A DNA stretch of 64,000 nucleotides, taken from positions 54,824,357 through 54,888,356 of the forward strand of contig CM067322.1 of assembly GCA_034231615.1 (NCBI GenBank), in the 5' to 3' direction. Source of the DNA: Meghimatium bilineatum. Lineage: Eukaryota > Mollusca > Gastropoda > Stylommatophora > Philomycidae. A model generated the notes under the pieces. It was not told the DNA's origin and searched no databases. It worked only from the letters and a program-made list of their open reading frames with translations. A program made the position numbers and the translations under genes. Positions 11,335 to 64,000 of this stretch are shown here, one piece after another; position 1 is the first letter of the stretch, and each line of letters begins with the position of its first letter.

Positions 11335-11410
11335 GTAATACGTTTTTAATAACACACACAAATCGATGTTTAGGCAATAATCAAGAATACAATTTACATC
11401 GTAAAATGGT
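11335..11410 (-). mobile_element. 3' end fragment of the Penelope-like element
   Basis: The segment TAATAACACACACAAATCGA then TGTTTAGGC and AATCAAGAATACAA matches 7658-7725, the 3' end of the Penelope-like relic, in the same orientation. Confidence 0.55.
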
Positions 11411-11439
11411 GTTAAGAACAGCACTATTGATATGGCAGG

Positions 11440-11590
11440 GTTAAATATCTTATATTTAGCCCAGAGAAACAACAGTGGAAGAAAAACTATATGGATCTGT
11501 GTATGGATTACAAAACACAGTCAAGTTTATAGAAGAGACAAAACTTCAGATATAAGCACGTCCCAGGCGAACAAATGAAAAAGAACCCAA
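11440..11590 (+). mobile_element. 3' terminal fragment of LINE family N (RNase H LINE)
   Basis: Aligns base for base with the last 130 bp of the LINE at 56596-58978: CCAGAGAAACAACAGTGGAA, CTGTGTATGGATTACAAAAC, GAGACAAAACTTCAGATATA, ending GCGAACAAATGAAAAAGAA. It is a strongly 5'-truncated copy. Confidence 0.85.
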
Positions 11591-14500
11591 TTATATTTAT
11601 TGTTTATACTGTATAGGGCCCATAACGAATTTCTGGTATTCCATACATATTATGTCAGACTGTACCACGTTGTTATAATGAGATTTGACTGTATTAGACA
11701 ACCTTTAACATATGCAAATGTTTACAAAGAGAGTTATTGAGACACATTTTGATTACAAAAGAACCAACGAAAAATAGTTCATAATATCTTTTCACTACAG
11801 CAAAAATATATTCAAAAAACAGGATTTCTCGTACAGACATTTCTAAAATTCTTTTAATTAAAGAAAGAAAAGGAACACTGGTGTATTTCACTCAGTAATT
11901 ACAAAGTATTCTATTGGATCTATTTCATGACTTTGAATACAAAGATATAGGTCTTCATGTGATGAATGTGTCTATATCACTCCCTCATGGAGAAAATTGA
12001 ACTTATATCAGGAATGGGAAAAATATGGCTCGCTGGGTAAATCCAGACCATGACGCCATTTTTTTCTAGCCTGTCAGGATGATATAAAAAGACTATATAC
12101 ACTGGCCCTAAGCTAAAAAAAATCACTACTGGTAATTGCAGCGCTAAGAGACTTTGTTTTTATTTGTTTCGCTCCATACCCCATGAGAAAATCTCATTGC
12201 CATAAAAAAGTTGCACATCTCTCATTATATTACAGCTTAACTTGAACAGGTTTTCTATATTGCGTACTGAATGGTTTCACTGAATGTGATCATACTGAAC
12301 TGTAAATTTACCTTTAGTTGTTGTTGCCTCAATCATAAGGAAATATGATTAATTAGCATTAACTCCCTATATGCAATAGGACAGTTTCTTAGAGATTCAC
12401 TTCATATCCAGAAGACCAATTGTCAGTGGTGTGTAATGCTTTGAGAAGTTCTACCCAGAGGGAGTAAATTCGAGGGGTTTAGTGAAATTTCTACATTTCC
12501 GCAACATGCAGTCATAGAATTCAGCTCCCCTTCTCCTCATCCATCCTGTCAGACTTCTACAGCAACTTAGCAATGGGCCATGGTCACTTATATGAGTGGA
12601 CAGCCAGTAATGAATTCCCTGCCATCCCAAATTATGCAGGGCTGACATGTGTGCCTGATTGTGGGTTCTCCTGGGGAATTATCATGTCCTGCACATGGTA
12701 GTGTGTCACTAGACCACATATTCAACCTGTTCATAGCTGTGGTGTCATGTACACATTGGCAACTAAGACTATATGCAGGATTGGAGCATGTTTGAGACCA
12801 ACAGTATGATGTACAGTTCTGGGTTCTCTGAATGTTGAACCACAAAGGGAAATGTAATTTTAGATGAAATTCAGTGGACCTTCCACAAGAGGAATGTTTT
12901 TATATTGGCACATCATCTATTGAGAGTAGAATGTTGAATAATGGTTGGTCCGATAGACAAATAGTGAGACCATCAGACCTTCAGCATGCCAGTTTATCTT
13001 TAATACTGTGTTCTGTGCATACAGAATTTGGGGTAAAAATCCACAATTTATGAATTATTTTAGGCTGAAATAGGCTACAGAATAATTCTTCTGGAAGTGT
13101 ACAGATATGCCATCTGGACTGCAACCCGTGATTATAATTAAGATACATAAGTTATAATGACTCACAGTCCCTACTGGTGAAGTAAAGATTAAAAATATAG
13201 TTCAGGATATCTTGTTAATTTTACTGCTGAGAAAAAAATTTACTGCTAGTCTGGATAACAATTGTACTGTATTTTTAGTGAACTAATCATAAATTCAACT
13301 CCTGAACTTAAACTAGACAATGAGGTGACAAGGGCCTTTTTTTTTTTTAACAATATGAAATAGTTAAAGAACATGATCAGTTGCAGTGTGAGCTCATACA
13401 AGCAGACAAAAATATGTGAAACCAAATATTCTGTTCACTGCTAGGAAAGATTTGTATTTACTGTACTATTTACATTTTTTATTATAATATTAATAAATTA
13501 TGCTTCATTAGTCAAATTAAATACAAGAAGGTAGCTGTGACAGACTTGACCACAAGATAAATTTAAATGCCAAATTGAATTAACATTTTGTAAGCAAAAA
13601 AAAAGGTACACAATTAATTAATCTTTTGTAAATAAAACAATTGGAGTAGAGTTCAAGAGAAAACTGACCACAATATGTACAAAAAAGTTCTGATACTTCA
13701 TATCACTTCATATGCACGAAAAGTATCTCTAAATATAATTTACAACTGGCAAGAGTTTACTAGTAGTGTTCTGATTTTCTAGTGTTCATTGATTGTATTA
13801 GCAAGATAATGTACATTCTGAAGGAAATCATTGAACATTTGATGGGGACTGAGAAGAAGAGGATGATAAATAGGGCTATATTAGATAGATAGATTAGATA
13901 AGATAGATTAGATAGACAGACAAACAGACAGATAGATAGAAAACAGCAACATGAAAATAATCTATTTCATGCGTATATATATTACTAGAAAATGGATTAA
14001 GCTGTATCATAGAAACTATGTTTTATAATAAAGCTAAAATTGGTATGCCCAAGGACATGCCTGTCCAATTTGTATAGTCTTTCTATCTTTTGTACAAAAT
14101 AGTCAGATTTTACTGAATACTTTTATACTAACCTATTGTAATCTTAACAAAGAATATGAGCAGAATTTGGGGGTCAAAGAAAGAAATTAGAATTTCAAAT
14201 ATCCTGTTTTCACTAATATAGCTCTACCTTAGTCTTCAATATAGGCCTATTAGCATATGCAATCAATTTTCCTAATCCATCATCAGTTTCTTAATGCAAC
14301 AATTATACCTGTCCAACTATGAAGCTGAGAGGTAGCGAGCACATCTCAAACAGCTAAGGTACCTAGTTTGATTTCAGCTTCAGGCAGTTATACATTTGGA
14401 ACATTTAGAAAGAAATGGCAATCTAATGATGTAAATATTGCCTAGCTAATCAATACATTAAAAAAATATTAGGGTGACCTCTACATCCAGAACAAGATGT

Positions 14501-15048
14501 GCTACCAACTATTACAATTATGAACACTGGATTTCACAATATACTATTGTTTACAATAATAATGTGTTACATTTTATAACATGATTACAATCAATGATTA
14601 TATCATATTGTGCTTCAAATCTTTTAATATCACAATTACTATAATTCATCAACTAATGTAGCTCATGCTGGTAATTTGATTGAACATTAATTGGTCAGTT
14701 AACACTATTACACACAATTGCTATGGAGAAAATACACACATAAATATTGCACTTTTACTGGGACTAGATTAAACAAAAGTATCATCAAAATTATCTTAGT
14801 TGACAAAACAATTTCTTCTGACCAATTAATCACCGTATCAAAATCTGGACAGAATTAAACTGCAAAAAGATATTGCACAGATGTATTAGTAAAATTTCAA
14901 ATATTGTCTTGATATGATTAAAACATACCTTTTATTATATGTCAAATTTAAAGGTATTGGAAGGACTTTATGAATATATTGACTGCTAAGTAATGTTGAC
15001 TGAATTACTGCAGAGTATTTGTGATTTTTCTGAAAAACCAATGAATTT
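11591..15048. other. AT-rich intergenic DNA with one (TAGA)n patch
   Basis: The segment 12390-13050 is less AT-rich and looks like an old inserted element, but I could not match its translations to any family. The rest shows nothing beyond short A/T runs. Confidence 0.45.
13876..13942 (+). repeat. (TAGA)n / (CAGA)n microsatellite
   Basis: Imperfect tetranucleotide repeats TAGATAGATAGATTAGATAA through CAGACAGACAAACAGACAG. Confidence 0.9.
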
Positions 15049-15060
15049 ATTAGTTTTAAG

Positions 15061-16123
15061 AGGTGCAAAGGGTACCGCATTGCTCTCACGTGAACCCAGA
15101 CATGGCAGATAATCATGATCCTTTTCATGGTGCACCTCGGAAAGAGAAATACAGCGGTTCGTGCTGTGTACCTTGCCTCCAAGTTTAGGAATCATGTCCG
15201 TGGATGTGAGGGCTGCAGATGGTCTGTGAATTGACTGCAAAAAAGACAAACAATATTTCTGACACCTTTGCACTAAAAAATACAGCATACAGCAGCACTG
15301 TCGACGCACAGCACTCCAGCTCTGTCAGCTGAAAAGCAGATGCATTTGCGATTGTGGAGGGGAGGGGGGAAAGAGAGAAGGGGAAGGTCAATGTTGATGT
15401 CCCAATATGGGTAGATGTCATCATAAATATCAAGAATCATGCGCGTCTCCGTACACGTAAGGATAGCATTGAGTACAATGAGAGGGCAGTGTCACTTGCA
15501 AATGAAATGAAGAAAACGCTAGATGGAAATCAAAATTATGGCTTGACTGTTCAGCTCATGAAAAGCTCCTAGTTTCTGGTGCTCTTAAATAAGTGTAGAG
15601 ACTCAGAATTGGATAAATGGTTAACGATGTTGAAGAATGATAACTCAACTAAAAGTGTGAATGAGTCCAAACTCTGCTGTCAAGTTTTTTCTATAGTGGA
15701 TCATGCTCACAGATGAGAAAAGGTTCAGTACTCGATGGGCACAGGGATAATATGCATAATTACGCAAGACAAGTTAACTGGCAGTGGAACACCTCATGCT
15801 AGATAGATGTGGTCAAACCAATTTGAAATCCCAAACTACCGCCTCTTCAAGGACTGCCACACAGGGACATGTTCTGGAATGCAAAGTCAAAGGGCACAGT
15901 GTGTGATAAACCATCACAGCGTAGAGATAGATAGGCAGGCTGTTACAGATTATCACAGGTTAGGAAAGTTTAGGGAATTAACGGCGTGCCTAACTCAGAT
16001 GCGCTGGGCTGAAAGGTGCAAAATAATGGAGCTCTGCCATGAAACTGGCAGCACAGCATATTTCACACTCCAAGTGGAAATCATGTGAACTTTTGTGTTG
16101 GTTGAGAGTGAATGCAAAAGAGG
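15061..16123 (+). mobile_element. 1.1 kb non-coding retroposon (family L), copy A
   Basis: Begins AGGTGCAAAGGGTACCGCAT and ends GAGAGTGAATGCAAAAGAGG, between imperfect direct repeats ATTAGTTTTAAG (15049-15060) and ATTAGTTTGAG (16124-16134). It shares its whole layout with copies at 24129-25056 and 47843-49087: a 5' block with GCAGATAATCATGATCC, a block with CACTGTCGACGCACA, a block with GAGAAAAGGTTCAGTACTCG, then GATAGGCAGGC and the GAATGCARAAGAAG-type tail. No frame is conserved between copies. The class is undetermined. Confidence 0.7.
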
Positions 16124-16165
16124 ATTAGTTTGAGAAATAGTTGAGTCTCGGCTGATCAGCTCCAT

Positions 16166-16390
16166 GGAGTACGTTCATGCATATCATAAGAGGCTACTGA
16201 AGAGGATTAGGGATGAAGTTGGCTGTCCCATCCCATTGATCAATATGACTCACAAGGTCATATTGTTGAAGTCAGTTTTATCAAAAGTGACAGATGTCGC
16301 AATCACTCTGTAAGCCAATACACAATGCATTTCATTCTGTGAACTACATCTTACTAACCAGCACGGGTTGGAGAAAGAAAAGAACTTTTA
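16166..16390 (+). repeat. SINE-like family S, old 5'-truncated copy
   Basis: Contains GGATTAGGGATGAAGTTGGC followed by TGTCCCATCCCATT, then GACAGATGTCGCAATCAC and ACACAATGCATTTCATTCTG, the middle and 3' parts of family S, ending in an A/G-rich tail. Confidence 0.7.
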
Positions 16391-17736
16391 AAATACCAGG
16401 TATCACTTAAAGTGGCTCTCAGGTGTCCATATTTTTACTAGAAACCAGCTAAGTGGCTTAAAATCTCTCATAAAATCCTAAGAATTAAGTTAAGAATTAT
16501 ACACTTCAATTATTTTATCACAACCTGGACAAAACAACTAAAAAAATATTACTGCCAGTAATTTTACATCAACTAAATGCTACACAATAAGGACTGGTAT
16601 ATAACCATTTAGTGCAAAGTTTTTCTCAGTAACCAATCCTGGCGGTGATAAATTCTTTCCCCAATGTTTCTCCTATGCTGATTCCTTCATTTGTCCAACA
16701 AAAAATAAGGCATCTTTCACAATACTAGTTATTTTATTGACACGAGAAAATATAATATATATATATATAATGTATGGGATGATTAACGCATATGGCGTTT
16801 GACAATTCCAATGCTAAATCATTTTTAGTAATCAGGGGATAGATAACAGAAAAAAACAGGTCATAGCAGGTAGATAAAAGAATGGGTAAACTTATGTGTA
16901 GCATATAACAAATTTAACTTACAAAATCAGTTATACTATAACAGCTTGGAAAAAACAGAACTTGAACAATATTTCAAATAGGTGTATGAAAATAAATTAT
17001 ATCACTAAACTATTAAAAATATTAAGTGCAAAAATATCCACCCTAAAAAAGCCATGACATTTTTACAGATATTAGTACCATGTGGTTACTCAAATACCTT
17101 CTTTCTTTATATAGCTACAATGTAAAGTTGCACAACTATTGTTAAAACAGCATAACTAGGGTCACAACCGGACAATAAGGACATCTTTAGCAGTAAAATA
17201 AATTTTTCTACATATTCCAACTTAAGTTCAAAAAATAATTATGCTTCATTTGAAGCCAATAAGATGCTTAAATATTCAAAGTATAACATAAAATATACTG
17301 CACTAATTTTACTAATAAATGAATACAAATAAAATGTGAAAATAATATCAGCTTTACCTAGGAAGGGGGACAAAATAATGGTAAAGAGAAATTATTCCTG
17401 AGATTTGTGATGGTATGCTTATGACCTAGGTTTTTTAGTGTCTTTTCTCTGAGATCCTTGAATATTACCGCTTGAAACTATTGAGTTACATGCTATAAGT
17501 TATGTAACTCTTGTTAAATAATACACTGCTCAGTTGAAAGGGACGAAGTACATATGGAGAAATATGAGTACAATAAAGTCTATCCTCTATTTTTTAGGCT
17601 TTTTGTTTGCCATTTTTATCTGATGTGTCTAGTTGCCTTACTGCATTTTTGGCAATACGTATCAGACAGACTTTGCTTACATATCCAACTCTATTCCAAT
17701 AAATTTATATTTGTTTTTCATTGCATAATACCTTTT
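16391..17736. other. AT-rich intergenic DNA
   Basis: Contains a short (TA)n at about 16750-16769; otherwise nothing recognised. Confidence 0.5.
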
Positions 17737-17995
17737 AGGGAGCCGCGTTAGCACAGTGGCTTCGTATATGAGTGGTCCTGGGTTCATTCCCCAGTTGAGG
17801 CGGAAATGTTTTCAGATCGCAACGGCTCCCAGGTCGACCCAGCCTTAAATGGGTACCGGAGTAATCCGGGAAGTAAAGACTGCGAGGGAGAGGAGATGGC
17901 TACCGCCCTCATATGCAGAGCCTGTGAAATGTGAGATCGCTAACATCTCACACCCCTACGGCATTAATAAATGCTATGGGTTACTTTACTTTACT
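17737..17995 (+). mobile_element. tRNA-derived SINE (family T)
   Basis: A tRNA-like head carries an A-box-like TTAGCACAGTGG and a B box GGGTTCATTCCCC, followed by a tRNA-unrelated body (CAACGGCTCCCAGGTCGACC onwards) and an (TTTAC)n tail. Direct repeats TACCTTTT flank it (17729-17736 and 17996-18003). A second copy lies inverted at 51853-52124; compared with it, this copy lacks a 12 bp segment between the two boxes. Confidence 0.9.
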
Positions 17996-18289
17996 TACCT
18001 TTTCTAAACAGAAAAAAAGTAGCATATATGTATTAGATCAGTAATATTCACTTCACTTTAGACCAGAAACTGTCAAAGAACTGCAGTTGGAGTTAGACTA
18101 TATTATTGTCTCGTGGTATGATTCTAGGACACTGATCTACCAAGCAAAAGAAGATGTGACATGGTTTTCCCTTAACAATCACACTGTAAAGTCTGCAACA
18201 TCTTGTGTGGAGATGGATACTATTTAGGTGTTTGATTAAATTGTATTTTGTACTCCCAGGAACACGTCAATCACAAAAGCCAGCAACGG
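17996..18289. other. Intergenic DNA, nothing recognised
   Basis: No coding or repeat signal seen. Confidence 0.45.
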
Positions 18290-19260
18290 TCTTAGCTCTG
18301 CGAGTAATGGCAGCAGCTGGTACTAAACACACAGCTCATAATCATCTATGAGGCTCTTGTTCTTCATGCATATGAAAGCACTGTCAGAAAAATGCAGATT
18401 GAGAGACTGGATAGAATTCACAACTAAGCATTGCACATCATCCTGGTTTGTACAAGGCACACGCTGTGAGCATTTCAATTTCTCAATTTTCCAAGTATAT
18501 CTCACAGAATAGACTAGGGCATGTCTGTGCATACTCTGAGTGAGCTCAGACACAGACCATCACTTAATAGAGATTGAAGGGAGTTTAGTCCTGCGAGTAT
18601 GGATACTGAGATCAAGGTACGCATCTGCAAACATGCGGATGACACAGATATCACTTTCACGAATGTGCAAGTCACATACCACCAATGGTACACATGGGTT
18701 TTTACTGCAAGACCAAGTAGAAAAATACCGGTAGTACATCAGGCCAGTAACAATAAGCCTAATAATGCATGTGTTTGCTGTACACAGTTGATAAATTGGC
18801 TGGACTCTCAAGCATATTCACATTCATGCATAATGAATCACTCAATGAGCATAATTCAGAGTCACAACAGATGATGTGAGTAGGTGATGAGTGGTGTTGT
18901 TGGAGAAGGCTAAAAAGTTGGCCTCACTGAATAAAATTGCTCTTGTATTTGCCTGAGACATGCAGGTGTGGAGGTAAATGAATGAGCTGACACATTGGCT
19001 AGCTTTATCACTAAAACAAATGGTCAACTTATAGACAAAGTACACATACTCAATGCACTTCATTAGTCTGCAGGATCACAGTATTTCAAGGTTTATGAGC
19101 ACAAGTCAATATCGAGAATGTATGAAATGGGAGTGAGGATCAGGTGTCCTGGTGAGAACACCTAACAAATATTTTTTTTTTAAACACTCAACGAGTACAA
19201 TTAGTACTATACCCTGAGAGATATACCAAAGCGGAGATTTGAACAACTATGAACATGTTC
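18290..19260 (+). mobile_element. I-group LINE relic: end of RT and RNase H
   Basis: The plus strand gives ALVLHAYESTVRKMQIERLD followed by RIHN (the thumb motif LDRIQNxALRxILG), then an RNase H remnant with LVFA..HAGVEVNE.ADTLAS near 18940-19000 and C-terminal text near 19080-19160 resembling the MLTSQYRECMKWGVR type. It is heavily mutated. It lies just upstream of the hAT element. Confidence 0.7.
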
Positions 19261-19429
19261 TCTGTGCAAAGACTATAAACCTAAATTCACTTTTTATTTA
19301 TTTCTTATACTAATTATTTATTCTTATTAAAACTATTAATTTTTAATGCAGATCTTTGCCCTAAATCTTCTTTATTTTCTTGATATACAGAAATATTGTT
19401 CAATTCTGAACATCCCCCGAATACAACGT

Positions 19430-19665
19430 AAACATATTTTATATTTTTACATACTATCTATCATCACTCATACTTGATTGTAGCTTCCATCTATCATATA
19501 CTTACACACATACTTAATTGAAGCTTCCTTATATTTTACACTTTTACAAACCATCTATCATATAGGCCTACTTACAAACATATTTGATTGAGACTTTCGT
19601 ATATTTTACACTTTGATGTACCATCTATCATCTACTTACAAATCGGAGTTGAGGCTTTTGAAAAT
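19430..19665 (+). repeat. Degenerate tandem repeat of about 65-70 bp, 3-4 units
   Basis: The landmarks TATTTTACACTTTTACAAAC, CATCTATCATATACTTACA and TTGATTGAGACTTTC recur in order about every 65-70 bp. Confidence 0.7.
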
Positions 19666-19814
19666 TATTTGTATGTCAATTCGATCTTTTGTAAAAATGT
19701 TATATTTTTCTGTGTGATTTAGTCTGTGAACTGCACAATTATATTACTTTGTGTAGTTATTGGACAGGGTGGAACTTGCATTTTTCAAAACATAAAATTA
19801 ATCATAATTTACAT

Positions 19815-20836
19815 CAGGGGTCGGCAACCTATGTGCCACACTTGGCACACCAAGCAATTTCAAATGGCATGCAGACTCTTCACGTTTCCTGTATAAAGTT
19901 GAAAATCAATTTGAAGTAAATGTAGATGAGCTTCAAGAGTACATTGAAGCACTCAAAGCAGAATTTGATAAATGAAGTAAAGGATCCTTTCATGGATCCT
20001 TATTTTCGTATCTGTAAGATCCGTCTACAGTGGTCATTCCATGCCCAAACTGTCCAAGGACATTTACAGCTTGAATATGGCTCATTAGCCATCAACGAAC
20101 TTATAATCAAGGACATAACTCTAATATAATTTTCAATAGTGGATCTAACAAATGGTCATCATCACTTGTGTAAACAGCATAAAATTTTCTTATCTCATTA
20201 AGCCTGATATAATTGATTTGGAAACTACCCAGTTGGAACTTAGTTTGATGGATATTGATGACTTTGAAATGCAACAGATTGACTTCAGATCTTCAGAATT
20301 ATGGACATCAAAATTTGTTGAACTACAGAAGTCTCTGGAAAATTAAAATCTAGAAAAGTCTGCAGCTATTCTCAGCTGTTGGACATCCCTTCCAAATTAT
20401 TACATCTGTTTGAAGAAAATTGCTTTTGCTTTTCTTTCAGCTTTTTGATCAACCTATACCTGTGAGCAAATTTTCTCTCACGTGAAAGCAGTGCTAAATC
20501 CACACAGTAGTCGCCTGCCACCTGAACATCCAGAAAATTGTGTCAAACTCAAAGTGACAAAGTATGTTGTCGATATTGAGCAACTGGCCAAGACCATGTA
20601 AGGGCAAGGCTTCCATTAATTTTTTTAAAATCTTTCAAGAAACTCTATTTCTTTTAATGTTGTTTACAACTTTACATATTATTGAATATCACTATATATT
20701 AATTAATTAAAAATAAAATATATGGTAAAATAAGAATATTGGCCTTGACTTGTATAAAATGATATGTGATGTTGGCACTCTGAGTAATTTGAAACCTTAA
20801 GTTGGCACACAGTTAGCAAAAGGTTGCCGACCCCTG
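19815..20836 (+). mobile_element. hAT transposon, internally deleted, perfect 8 bp TSD
   Basis: Ends are CAGGGGTCGGCAACCT at 19815 and AGGTTGCCGACCCCTG ending at 20836, exact inverse repeats of 16 bp, with a further imperfect inverse around TTGGCACAC. Perfect target duplications ATTTACAT lie at 19807-19814 and 20837-20844. The CAGGGGTCGGCAA type end and 8 bp TSD are hAT hallmarks (Charlie/ZBED-like group). Length is 1022 bp. Only the C-terminal part of the transposase remains, so it is non-autonomous. Confidence 0.95.
20152..20613 (+). pseudogene. hAT transposase C-terminal (hATC dimerisation) remnant
   Basis: A single frame reads LIKPDIIDLETTQLELSLMD, then ELWTSKFVELQKSLEN and, after one stop, CWTSLPNYYICLKKIAFAFL and, after a second stop, STYTCEQIFSHVKAVLNPHS followed by RLPPEHPENCVKL. 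The order ELWxxKF...CEQ(I/T)FS.xK...R..LxxEHLxxxL is that of ZBED5/GTF2IRD2-like hAT transposases. The BED zinc finger and the catalytic domain are absent. Confidence 0.85.
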
Positions 20837-20844
20837 ATTTACAT

Positions 20845-22112
20845 TATACATTCCATTATCATACACTACAGATTCCTTTTTCACAATTTTCTTAAAATAT
20901 AAAAATCAGCAATTACCTCTGACTCACAAAAACAATGTCTTATGGTATTCGATAGTTGTGCTAAAGATACTGTTGAACTTTCAGTATTGGAAACACATCC
21001 GTTAATATAACTCTTGAACCAAAGTAAAATATATTAACTCACACAAAAATGCTAAATTTATGTGTGCAACCTTGAAAATTAAGCTGTTTTTGAACAATCT
21101 ACAAATTCAATTACTAATGAGGAAAAATAATAACAATATCAGCAGACATTCTGCTATTATGACCATATTAGAATTATATACTTAAAAAAAGCCCCATAGG
21201 AATTATGTCTTGAAAAAATAAATTATGTGGAGCAGCAAATATTATTCACACACAAGGTTCCTCACTCCACAAATGTCAATAAAATTGTGGACAAACATCA
21301 CAAAACAAATTCATGAAAAGTTAACATGTAAAAAATTGCTAACATTTTAACACCGACATCTGAAAGTATGTCAACTAAACACAACAAAAGACCTGCACCA
21401 CCAGCAGGTAAGTATAGTCTAACCAATATTAGACAAATCTGTACAAACATATACAAACAACCATGGCTCAAGTATAGAAAATTAATTCTGAAGGAAGTCA
21501 AATATTGAAATATCTTCAATAAAATAAAGTCAATAAAATCCAGTATATGTATATTCTAAATCATTACTGGAAACAGAATGCATGAGATGTTACTATCACA
21601 TGGTAGCAAATAAATATATCAGGCATGATGTTTTCCATCAGGTTAAAAAGAAACTCTGTTCATGTTAATATAACAGTAGGATTGTGTCAATAACAAATGT
21701 ACATTTTCACTAATGTTAAAAAGTTATAGTTTCCAGAAAATTAAAGTGTATATTTTACAGAACATGAAAAAAAGTATAGTTTCCAGAAAGTTTAAAATTA
21801 TATTTTCCAGAACATTATAAAAGCATATTTTCCAAAATGTTAATAACATGTTTCCATAATTTTAAAAAGTGTATTCGTAATAAAGTTACAATGTTTGTTA
21901 GAACTTTCTACAATGTTCAAAAGTATGATTATTATCAATAATATATCAGAAGTTTGATGTTAAGACTAAGTATTGGTAACAATATGGGAGAAGAGCATGA
22001 GCTGTCACCGGTTCAAGTCAGCTGTTGGTAACATAAGAGACGTTACATGAAGTTATGAAATTGTCAGGAGTCTACTCGCAGGTCATCAGCAGCAGCATTA
22101 TCATCATCCTCA
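20845..22112. other. 3' flank / probable 3' UTR of the PLC gene
   Basis: AT-rich DNA downstream of the stop codon at 22113. A degenerate array of about 30 bp units is at 21690-21890. The length of the UTR cannot be read from sequence. Confidence 0.4.
21690..21890 (+). repeat. Degenerate tandem repeat, about 30-35 bp
   Basis: TTTCCAGAAAATTAAAGTGT, TTTCCAGAAAGTTTAAAATT, TTTCCAGAACATTATAAAAG and TTTCCAAAATGTTAATAACA follow each other. Confidence 0.7.
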
Positions 22113-63378
<41,266 letters not shown>

Positions 63379-63534
63379 CTAAAAGAATGAATAGAGATTA
63401 CTGATAATGGCTGATTTACAGATATTGGCAAAAATACAATTGGAAACATCCAACAATTAGGTTATTCATGACAACTAGTTTCTTGAAATATGTACAGTTT
63501 GTGTGTATTTTGCATATGATATTGATTAGCTCTT

Positions 63535-63960
63535 TATTACTACACAACACTGACTTTAACATATGCATGTGAGGTTTGGACAATAGATATATAGGATAGT
63601 GGAAAATTAGAGTCAACAGAGGTGTGGTTATATAGAAGAATGCTTAGAGTACTGAGGAAAAATTGTAAAAGAACTAATGAGGTGATATTGAGAAATGAGG
63701 TGATGTTGAGAAATAGAAATGAGGGGGCTACTTACAGAAAGAGACAATTTTTATTTCTTGACCACATTATAAGACAGGGAGATTTGGAGAATATAGTCAA
63801 TGGGTCAAGAAAGAATGGGTTAAGGCAAGAGAGACAGAGGATGACAGCTTTGAGCAAATATAAGATAGTTTGGCATTGGGGTATGGCAATGATCCTGATA
63901 TAGAGAGATGATGATGTGGAGATCCATGTTCACCTGTGCCAACTGGCAAATGATGATGTA
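63535..63960 (+). mobile_element. RTE-type LINE 3' end
   Basis: LTYACEVWTIDI, then STEVWLYRRMLRVLRKNCKR, then RQFLFLDHIIRQGDLENIVN with GSRKNGLRQERQRMTALS, the full C-terminal sequence motif series of an RTE-like LINE, ending CAACTGGCAAATGATGATGT. An internal duplication GAGGTGATATTGAGAAAT/GAGGTGATGTTGAGAAAT is visible at 63680-63715. Confidence 0.85.
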
Positions 63961-64000
63961 AAATTATTGATTGTGTTTGTGACATTGTCTTGTGATAATA

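Noticed and set aside
12390-13050. Possible decayed DNA transposon
   Set aside because: The composition differs from its neighbours and short open frames exist, but no translated motif matched a family well enough to name it.
17741-17800. Possible tRNA gene with A and B boxes
   Set aside because: The boxes belong to a tRNA-derived SINE: a body and (TTTAC)n tail follow, target duplications flank it and a second copy exists. No cloverleaf acceptor stem closes.

Overview
The window is animal nuclear DNA. It has spliced protein-coding exons, many non-LTR retrotransposon and DNA-transposon relics, simple-sequence tracts and an AT-rich background. The mix points to an invertebrate, perhaps a mollusc: LINEs carrying a C-terminal RNase H, a Penelope-like element, mariner, hAT, piggyBac and Merlin copies, and a tRNA-derived SINE. 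That placement is an inference from repeat content and the protein, not a measured identification.

There is one recognisable host gene, on the minus strand: the 3' half of a phospholipase C beta gene of the PLCB4/norpA type. Thirteen coding exons lie between 63378 and 22113. Their phases all agree, and joined they give 530 codons plus a stop with no internal stop. They cover the end of the catalytic barrel (exons A-B), the C2 domain (B-E), a variable linker (F-G), the C-terminal coiled-coil domain that contacts G-alpha-q and membranes (H-L), and a last 22-codon exon (M) ending in ETVV, a PDZ-ligand type terminus. The exons encoding the catalytic core and N-terminal domains lie beyond the right edge of the window. 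One intron (D-E) has a GC-AG border.

Positions 1-22112 lie 3' of the gene. I see no host gene there. The stretch holds a degenerate array of roughly 200 bp units (1150-3240), a mariner relic carrying a SINE-like insertion (3535-4330), a Penelope-like relic (7640-8480), a 36 bp minisatellite (8785-9252), a 25 bp degenerate array (9937-10292), a 1.1 kb retroposon (15061-16123), a tRNA-SINE (17737-17995), an I-group LINE relic (18290-19260) and an internally deleted hAT element with perfect 8 bp target duplications (19815-20836).

The introns hold the rest. They include an I-group LINE in the sense direction of the gene (30136-33760), a young-looking mariner with 30 bp perfect terminal repeats (36873-38205), a 235 bp near-perfect palindrome (39269-39503), two long copies of a second LINE with RNase H (39876-41650 and 56596-58978), a piggyBac transposase relic (44480-45190), a Merlin/ISXO2-type relic (46500-47230), a three-level nested insertion (51425-52300), an old mariner (54490-55680) and a 75 bp minisatellite (62192-63091).

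I did not recognise any LTR retroelement, viral copy, toxin gene, CRISPR array or prokaryotic-style operon. The most informative signal is in the mobile elements. A SINE-like family, a 1.1 kb retroposon and the second LINE end in the same GTGAATG...AAGAAGAAG tail, which suggests that one LINE machinery moves all three.
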